DNA from: a bacterium
GTDB taxonomy: Bacteria > Patescibacteriota > Patescibacteriia > 2-12-FULL-60-25
DNA: 12,089 bases
Direction of reading: 5' to 3'
Assembly (NCBI GenBank): GCA_024654265.1
Contig: JANLIO010000041.1
Span: 1 to 12,089, forward strand
The notes under the pieces are model-generated. The model was not told the DNA's origin. It made no database searches and was given only the letters and a program-made list of their open reading frames with translations. Both the position numbers and the translations under genes were made by a program. Below, piece after piece: positions 7,006-12,089 of the stretch (positions are counted from its first letter, which is position 1; each line of letters starts with the position of its first letter).

Positions 7006-8217
7006 ATGCCGCATGCCAAGCCACGTATCCTCTTTTGTGTCACTTCAGGCGATTGGGGCGGTGTTCAATTTTTTCTCTACAATTTCGCTAAATTTGCCCA
7101 AAAAAACGGTTTTGACGTGCGTATTGCAGCTGGTGAGGATGGTGAATTAGGTGAAAAATGCCTTAAAAATGGAATCCCCTTTACACGGCTAAAACACGTA
7201 AAACGTTCAATTTCACCAATTCAAGATCTTGCAGGCATCCATGAAATTCGCATTCTTATCCGAGAATACCAACCTGATTTCATTCATTTGAATAGCTCAA
7301 AAATGAGTATCATCGGGTCCATCGCCTCACGCTTGGAAGAGATGAACCCCGGCTCTCTCACAGGGTTTGCAAAACAAAAAAAGAAACCACGGGTCATGTA
7401 TCGAATCGGCGGTTGGGTGTTTCGCGAAAAAATTCACCCGCTTAAACAGTGGATGTATCTCGCCCTTGAACAATGGACCGCGCGATATAAAGACGTCATC
7501 GTCACTGTGCACCCTGAAGATGAAGTGATCGCTCAAGAAAAAAACATTCGCCCAAGAGATCGTGTTCTCACAATCGCGAATGGTATTGATCTTGAACATT
7601 TTAATGCTGAGCTCAAAACAAAAGAAGAAGCTCGTCGTATTCTCGGAATTGATCCACAGGCGTTTATCGTAGGAACAATCGCAAATTTCTATCCACCGAA
7701 AAATCTTCCGTGGCTTTTACATGCAATCCAAAAGTTTCATAACGTTGATTCTTCTTTATCGACTACCAACGTGACGCATGAATCAGATTCCATTCAGTAT
7801 GTCATTATTGGCGACGGTCCGGATCACGATGCCATCCACTCGCTCTACAACGATCTTCATTTACAAAACCGCATCATTCTCGCCGGTCGTCGAACAGATG
7901 CATCCACCCTTCTTCGCGCGTTTGATATCTTCATTCTTCCGTCAACAAAAGAAGGTATGCCATGGACACTTCTCGAAGCCATGGCAACCGGACTCCCATG
8001 TATCGCAACCGACGTTGGCGCGTGCGCATGGATGCTACAAGACAGTGCCGGCATCATCATTCCCGTGAATAATGAGATTGCCCTGTTCGATGCCGTTGCG
8101 CAAATCCAATCGGATAGATCCCTTGCAACAGAGCTTGGGAATCGTGCGAAACGCGCCGTGTCAGCAAGATTTGCGTGGGAATCGACCCGTGATATGACGC
8201 TCGGGCTTTTTCATTAA
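7006..8217 (+). CDS. GT4 family glycosyltransferase, divergent from the main operon
   Basis: 403 residues. The N-lobe starts MPHAKPRILFCVTSGDWGGVQ with a short glycine-rich loop. IANGIDLEHF (190-199) marks the lobe junction, IIGDGPDHD (267-275) and the EX7E pair E316/E324 (KEGMPWTLLEAM) mark the donor-binding C-lobe. It resembles GT4 enzymes of capsule or O-chain assembly, but no specific substrate can be assigned. The same frame stays open upstream to an ATG at 6760, but that would overlap the amidotransferase antisense and add about 80 residues without family resemblance. The start at 7006 fits the GT4 N-terminus. No Shine-Dalgarno motif is visible. The gene ends 2 nt before the convergent ligase gene, without a recognisable terminator between them. 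Confidence 0.93.
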   Translation: MPHAKPRILFCVTSGDWGGVQFFLYNFAKFAQKNGFDVRIAAGEDGELGEKCLKNGIPFTRLKHVKRSISPIQDLAGIHEIRILIREYQPDFIHLNSSKMSIIGSIASRLEEMNPGSLTGFAKQKKKPRVMYRIGGWVFREKIHPLKQWMYLALEQWTARYKDVIVTVHPEDEVIAQEKNIRPRDRVLTIANGIDLEHFNAELKTKEEARRILGIDPQAFIVGTIANFYPPKNLPWLLHAIQKFHNVDSSLSTTNVTHESDSIQYVIIGDGPDHDAIHSLYNDLHLQNRIILAGRRTDASTLLRAFDIFILPSTKEGMPWTLLEAMATGLPCIATDVGACAWMLQDSAGIIIPVNNEIALFDAVAQIQSDRSLATELGNRAKRAVSARFAWESTRDMTLGLFH

Positions 8218-8219
8218 AC

Positions 8220-10571
8220 CTACCGCCTCGGTCCTTGCGCCGGCTCGGTTTTGACGGGAGCCACCTCTTCTTTTGCCGGCGGGTTCTCCGTGACAACGAC
8301 ATTTTGCATTGTCGCAAGCACCTCTTCAATGCTCGCAATATTGCCGGAAAGCACGGGCGCAAATTGGGTGGCCATCTTTTGGTCAATCTGCGAAAGGCCA
8401 CCGAGAATGGCGTTCCGCTCGGAAATGAGTCCGTTGCGTTCCATAAGGCGTGCCAAATCCACATAGTATGGAAGATCACCCCTTGGGATCGCCGAAATAA
8501 TCGGGAGGATGGATTTTAAGCCATCCGTATCCTTCAACACGTCATAGGCAAACGCAAGGGCAAATGCCTCGCGAACATCTCGTATGCCATATCCTGCCAC
8601 GCTGTTTCGGGATCGGACGATCTCGGCAGATCCTTCCTCTTTTTTCCCCTGGTCAAACATCAGTGTCAGCCCAAGGATCCAATGCCCTTCACCGATTTCT
8701 TCATCAAACGTGATCACTTCGCGTAAAAGGGATTCCGCGTCATCAAACTTGCCCTCTCGGATATAAAACCGCGCCAAACTGTAATACAGCTGTTGCCGTT
8801 TCGGGCTTAATTCAATCGCCTTCTTGTATTCGCGTTCCGCAATGTCGCGACTTTCCGGTACAAGAGCGATCATCGTATCCGCGAACCGCGCGTAGATGAA
8901 CCTTGGATGCGTATTCTTCGGATGCGCCTCGACCTGTGCATCTGAAATTTCAATGATAAGCTCATACCAATCCTTCCAAAACGGGAATTCCCCGGTGCGA
9001 CCCGATGTTACAAGAGACATGAAATTTCGGGACTGCAAAAACGTCTGTTCTTCAATATATGGCGTTGGAACCAACGCCGCCTGCTTTGCGAGCCAATACG
9101 ATTCCTCATACCTCCCTTGCCCGAACGCGGTATTCGATTTGATGGTCAACATGGACGCGCGAACCGGAAGAATAGTCGTCCGCCATATCATGACGAGTGC
9201 AATGGCTTGGATGATGAGAAAGGCAGTCACTGCGGTTTTAGGCAAGCGACTCTCCGATTCAACCATTACTTCTTTTTCATCCGTCATGCCGAACGATTTG
9301 GAATCAACGGCAATGACAAAAGCGAAAAGAAGATAACTCATGGAAAACGCGGCCGGATGGTCGAACACGAAAAGATTTTGAACAAAGTATCCGACCGGCA
9401 ATCCAAGAAGAATACTCGCGATGATCGGATCAATCCATTTTTTCCGAAAGGCTCGGATAACGGTAATGATGAGCGTGATGTACACGGCGGCAAACGTGGT
9501 GAAGCCGAGCATCCCGGTCATGGACAGAACATCCATCACCGTATTATGCGCCCGATCAAACCATGTTTCGTAGTAGCCATGCCGAAGGGACTCGGGATTA
9601 TATTTTTCATTAAAAATGACATGGAACGTGTCCATCCCCCACCCCGTGATCGGTCGATCTGTAAATCCCTGCCATGCGATGTCCCACGCAATGAAGCGCG
9701 TTTTGGATGTTCCGCTAAAATTGGTGTAACGCTCTAAAAACGAGCCCTTAATCACGTCCGTATCCTTTGCGGCATACAATGCGCCATAACTTAAAATACC
9801 GAGCAAAAGAAACCCGATTGCCGTTTTTCTGACATTCTTTTTTGGAGTCATGATCGCAAGCGTCACGGCAAAAACAAAGATTCCCACCATGAGTCCCACA
9901 AACGCTCCGCGGGATTGGGCGAGGATGAAGGCCGTAAGGTCAAGGGCGCCGACAATGGCATAAAATACCTTCATCTTCACACTGTTTGTTTTAAGCCACA
10001 ATAATGCGATAAAGAAAAAGCTGAAAATTTGATACGCACCCATGTAAATCGGGTTGTCGAGCAATCCTCCAACGCGCTCACTCGCATGAAAGCTCAATAA
10101 ATCCGGGAACGGTCTCTGCAAAATCGCAACGACCGCCATAAACGCGGACAACCCGATCTGATAGTTTAAGAGTCGCCTCCATTGAGGCCATGTCTTTAGC
10201 ATCCCAACCGCCATTGTTAACCATGCAAAAAAATGCAAAAGCGTAAACAATCCATTCATGCGCTCTTGGTTTCCCCAAAAGGAACGCACCGGATCAACTG
10301 AGAAAATAGTGGAAAGGATAATAGCGGTAAAATAAGCGATGATCGCCAAATACAGCATAGTCGGCCGTGGTCGATGTCGCTTCTCTCTCCACGCTAAGAT
10401 TAAGTACGCCGGAAATGTGAGTCCGATCAGAACTTGGAAAAACGCGAGTTTTGAAAAGACAAACGGGAAGATAACAACCGGCCAAAAGAACAAGGGCATG
10501 AGCAACCCTCCGAAAATACCGATATAAGTCACCACTGTTAGCCACGAATGCGCGGATTTTGAAGTCTTCAT
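8220..10571 (-). CDS. O-antigen ligase/polymerase family membrane protein with C-terminal TPR region
   Basis: 783 residues. Residues about 11-425 contain some ten hydrophobic segments. AQSRGAFVGLMVG (218-230) and the large loop GTSKTRFIAWDIAWQGF...PITGWGMDTF (287-316) followed by RAHNTVMDVLSMTGMLG (340-356) fit the Wzy_C/O-antigen ligase pattern, where conserved Arg and His residues in the extracytoplasmic loop handle the undecaprenyl-linked sugar (family knowledge). A last membrane span (447-468) leads to a soluble part with helical repeats; the clearest TPR-like stretch is about 577-660 (EREYKKAIELSP, YYSLARFYIREGKFDDAESLL). The tail (760-783) is Pro/Glu/Lys-rich and probably disordered. 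It may polymerise the glycan or transfer it to an acceptor; the sequence does not decide between WaaL, Wzy or PglL-type activity. The start at 10571 has no Shine-Dalgarno motif. The gene is GC-richer than the operon to its left. Confidence 0.9.
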   Translation of the reverse strand: MKTSKSAHSWLTVVTYIGIFGGLLMPLFFWPVVIFPFVFSKLAFFQVLIGLTFPAYLILAWREKRHRPRPTMLYLAIIAYFTAIILSTIFSVDPVRSFWGNQERMNGLFTLLHFFAWLTMAVGMLKTWPQWRRLLNYQIGLSAFMAVVAILQRPFPDLLSFHASERVGGLLDNPIYMGAYQIFSFFFIALLWLKTNSVKMKVFYAIVGALDLTAFILAQSRGAFVGLMVGIFVFAVTLAIMTPKKNVRKTAIGFLLLGILSYGALYAAKDTDVIKGSFLERYTNFSGTSKTRFIAWDIAWQGFTDRPITGWGMDTFHVIFNEKYNPESLRHGYYETWFDRAHNTVMDVLSMTGMLGFTTFAAVYITLIITVIRAFRKKWIDPIIASILLGLPVGYFVQNLFVFDHPAAFSMSYLLFAFVIAVDSKSFGMTDEKEVMVESESRLPKTAVTAFLIIQAIALVMIWRTTILPVRASMLTIKSNTAFGQGRYEESYWLAKQAALVPTPYIEEQTFLQSRNFMSLVTSGRTGEFPFWKDWYELIIEISDAQVEAHPKNTHPRFIYARFADTMIALVPESRDIAEREYKKAIELSPKRQQLYYSLARFYIREGKFDDAESLLREVITFDEEIGEGHWILGLTLMFDQGKKEEGSAEIVRSRNSVAGYGIRDVREAFALAFAYDVLKDTDGLKSILPIISAIPRGDLPYYVDLARLMERNGLISERNAILGGLSQIDQKMATQFAPVLSGNIASIEEVLATMQNVVVTENPPAKEEVAPVKTEPAQGPRR

Positions 10572-10627
10572 AGATGGTCAGAGGATAGCATTGGAATCGG
10601 AAGTTTGGAAGATGGCGCAAAACGCTA

Positions 10628-10661
10628 AAAAACAGGATGGGAATCAATCCATCCTGTTTTT
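10628..10661. terminator. Bidirectional intrinsic terminator
   Basis: A perfect 13-bp stem pairs 10628-10640 with 10649-10661 around an 8-nt loop. The core is acaggatgg / ccatcctgt. An A-run on the left and a T-run on the right make it work in both directions. Read on the minus strand it lies about 40 nt after the surface-protein stop and ends in a run of Ts, so it should end that transcript before the ligase gene. The ligase therefore probably has its own promoter in 10572-10627. Confidence 0.85.
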
Positions 10662-10662
10662 A

Positions 10663-10685
10663 CCCGCGTCCCATTTACGCGCGGG
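10663..10685. other. GC-rich hairpin next to the terminator
   Basis: cccgcg (10663-10668) pairs with cgcggg (10680-10685) across an 11-nt loop, directly between the surface-protein stop (10703-10705) and the main terminator. On the plus strand it is followed by a T-rich run (10689-10699), which could make it a second terminator in that direction. On the minus strand it may strengthen termination or protect the 3' end of the surface-protein mRNA. This is a weak call. Confidence 0.4.
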
Positions 10686-10702
10686 GACCTTTGTTTTTTA
10701 GG

Positions 10703-12089
10703 CTACATACTGTCGCTTGGGAAACTCACGGTTGCTTCGACTTCCGTTGGGTTAAAGTCCGAGCTCACGGAAATGTCCAAGCCAAAGCTGTAGTTTGTGT
10801 AGAATGCGTCGTTGATGTCGTCAATCATCGTATTCCAGCTTAAGCCGTACAATTGCGTTGCTAAGTCTTCGGTTGTCACCCATCGGAGCGAGCCACCTTT
10901 GTCCACGGCGTACGTTTTGGGATCCGTGATGAATTTAACCATCTTTTCGCCCGGCTTGTACGTCACGTTTGCACCGAGCGGGATGCCGGCAATGTCTGTC
11001 GGGCTAATGGTCTTAACCCCGCTGAATCCAGCATACCATGTGAAGTACGATTTGCTGTTCGGGAAGGCGTGTCGCCGTCCGTCACTGCCAAGGTAGTACA
11101 CGGCGCTGTCTTCCTGAGTTGCCACGTTTCCATCATCCGGAAGTTTCACAAGGTTGTGTTGCGAGAATCCGATGCCGTCGAAGTAGTCGAGACGTTCCGC
11201 GGTTGCCGCGTCCGCCGCCGACGTCGGTGATGGGATGTATCCACCGCCACCTCCGGTACTACCTCCGCCACCTCCACTGCTAGCGGCCGCCGTGACGGCG
11301 ACAAATGTTGCAGTGACAGTTGTCGACGAGCTGTCCGACGCATCAATGGTATCGGCATACGAGATCGTCATTGTTCCGGTTTGGGTGATTTCAACTTGCC
11401 CGTTGCCAAGCGATGCGACACTGGAATTTGCCAATGTGATTGCCGAGTTCTGGAAGATACCCGATGCAACCGCCGTTTCCGTCAGCGTAAATGTTTCCGA
11501 GTCACCACCCGCGCCCGAATTCATGGAGACGGTGACGGTCATTGTTTCCGCGCTTGCGGCCAAAAGGTTCCTGTCTGGATCCGTAACCCGGACATAGATC
11601 GACGCTGGCGTGGCATATGACGCAACACCCGTCCCGTCCGAATCCACGAAGTCAACCAGATCAACCCCGTACACAATACTTCCCGAAGCTCCGATCGTGA
11701 CTGTATCGCTGTTTGTGTACGAACCACTCGCGGCAAAACGATTGTTACCGACCGCAAAGGTTCCGTCTGTCAGCGTGAACGCGCCTGTAGATGTCACATT
11801 GCCGTTCAATGTTACGGTTCCGGACGTTTTATTCACGGCTAAGTTGTAGAAGTTCGTACTCGCCGATGTTCCACCAAGACGTTGGTTTGCGGTGTTAACG
11901 GCTTTGAGCGTACCCGTTTGTCCGTTATACGTCCCGTTGTCGACAAAGTCCGCAACAACTTCATACATTCCACTTCCGTTCCAGATCGTGCCTGTGGATG
12001 TGGCGTGGCCTGTTGATGTTGCCGTTCCTTGACCGACATCGAATGTTCCGTTGTTTTGGAAGGTGTCAGAGAACATGATGTCTCCTGTT
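10703..12089 (-). CDS. C-terminal part of a large beta-rich surface protein with a duplicated C-terminal domain
   Basis: The frame is open to the right edge; an internal Met occurs at 12076 but the codons before it (TGDI) read on, so the N-terminus is outside. Numbered from that Met, 457 residues are visible. Residues 1-140 are Ser/Thr/Gly/Asn-rich short strands (NNGTFDVG, DNGTYNGQTG, LTDGTFAVGNN) of beta-helix or filament type. Residues 155-260 look like a beta-sandwich domain with many Asp (YVRVTDPDRNLL, SETFTLTETAVASGIF, ISYADTIDASD), perhaps calcium-binding. A Gly-rich linker lies at 268-279. Residues 325-432 form a distinct domain made of two similar halves. There is no cysteine. I recall this C-terminal domain in many Patescibacteria surface proteins, but know no name or function for it. 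Probable role: S-layer-like or adhesive cell-surface protein (inference). Tandem hairpins follow the gene. Confidence 0.85.
   Translation of the reverse strand, partial: TGDIMFSDTFQNNGTFDVGQGTATSTGHATSTGTIWNGSGMYEVVADFVDNGTYNGQTGTLKAVNTANQRLGGTSASTNFYNLAVNKTSGTVTLNGNVTSTGAFTLTDGTFAVGNNRFAASGSYTNSDTVTIGASGSIVYGVDLVDFVDSDGTGVASYATPASIYVRVTDPDRNLLAASAETMTVTVSMNSGAGGDSETFTLTETAVASGIFQNSAITLANSSVASLGNGQVEITQTGTMTISYADTIDASDSSSTTVTATFVAVTAAASSGGGGGSTGGGGGYIPSPTSAADAATAERLDYFDGIGFSQHNLVKLPDDGNVATQEDSAVYYLGSDGRRHAFPNSKSYFTWYAGFSGVKTISPTDIAGIPLGANVTYKPGEKMVKFITDPKTYAVDKGGSLRWVTTEDLATQLYGLSWNTMIDDINDAFYTNYSFGLDISVSSDFNPTEVEATVSFPSDSM

Noticed and set aside
9117..9737. Plus-strand frame of 206 codons inside the ligase gene
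   Set aside because: It is antisense to clear membrane-protein coding sequence, has a Arg/His/Asp-rich shadow composition and no recognisable motif.
10294..10647. Minus-strand frame of 117 codons crossing the ligase start
   Set aside because: It runs out of frame with the ligase N-terminus and through the terminator region, and has no recognisable features.

Overview
The window looks like a surface-glycan biosynthesis locus from a bacterium of the candidate phyla radiation (Patescibacteria; Parcubacteria/Uhrbacteria-like is my guess). This is inference. It rests on dense packing, few Shine-Dalgarno motifs, a very large secreted-type beta-rich protein, and a C-terminal domain that I recall from many Patescibacteria proteins. 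TGA is used as a real stop at three genes, so the UGA-glycine code of Gracilibacteria/SR1 is excluded.

Layout. (1) Positions 6952 down to 1, minus strand: five tightly packed genes that read as one operon. In order they are an asparagine-synthase-type amidotransferase, an extended-SDR nucleotide-sugar epimerase/dehydratase, a GT4 glycosyltransferase, a class I SAM methyltransferase, and a protein with two fused GT4 glycosyltransferase modules that runs off the left edge. Neighbouring genes overlap by 4-11 nt or are 12 nt apart. (2) Positions 7006-8217, plus strand: a lone GT4 glycosyltransferase, divergent from the operon across a 53-nt gap. (3) Positions 8220-10571, minus strand: a polytopic O-antigen ligase/polymerase-like protein with a TPR C-terminal half, convergent with the GT at only 2 nt. 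(4) Positions 10572-10702: a 131-nt intergenic region with a strong bidirectional terminator hairpin. (5) Positions 10703-12089, minus strand: the C-terminal part of a large cysteine-free, Ser/Thr/Gly-rich surface protein that continues off the right edge.

Together the genes could build a surface polysaccharide. The SDR makes or modifies an activated sugar, the AsnB-like enzyme may amidate one, the GTs assemble the chain, the methyltransferase may decorate or cap it, and the Wzy/WaaL-like membrane protein polymerises or transfers it. Whether the surface protein is the acceptor is speculation.

The most unusual item is a 75-bp imperfect palindrome (1666-1740) with an adjoining in-phase half copy (1646-1659), inserted in frame in the first GT module of the fused glycosyltransferase. 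It is translated, adds roughly 40 residues between the two Rossmann lobes, and resembles dispersed palindromic repeats caught inside an ORF. Base composition also steps up near 8218, suggesting that the sugar-modification block and the ligase/surface-protein block have different histories.
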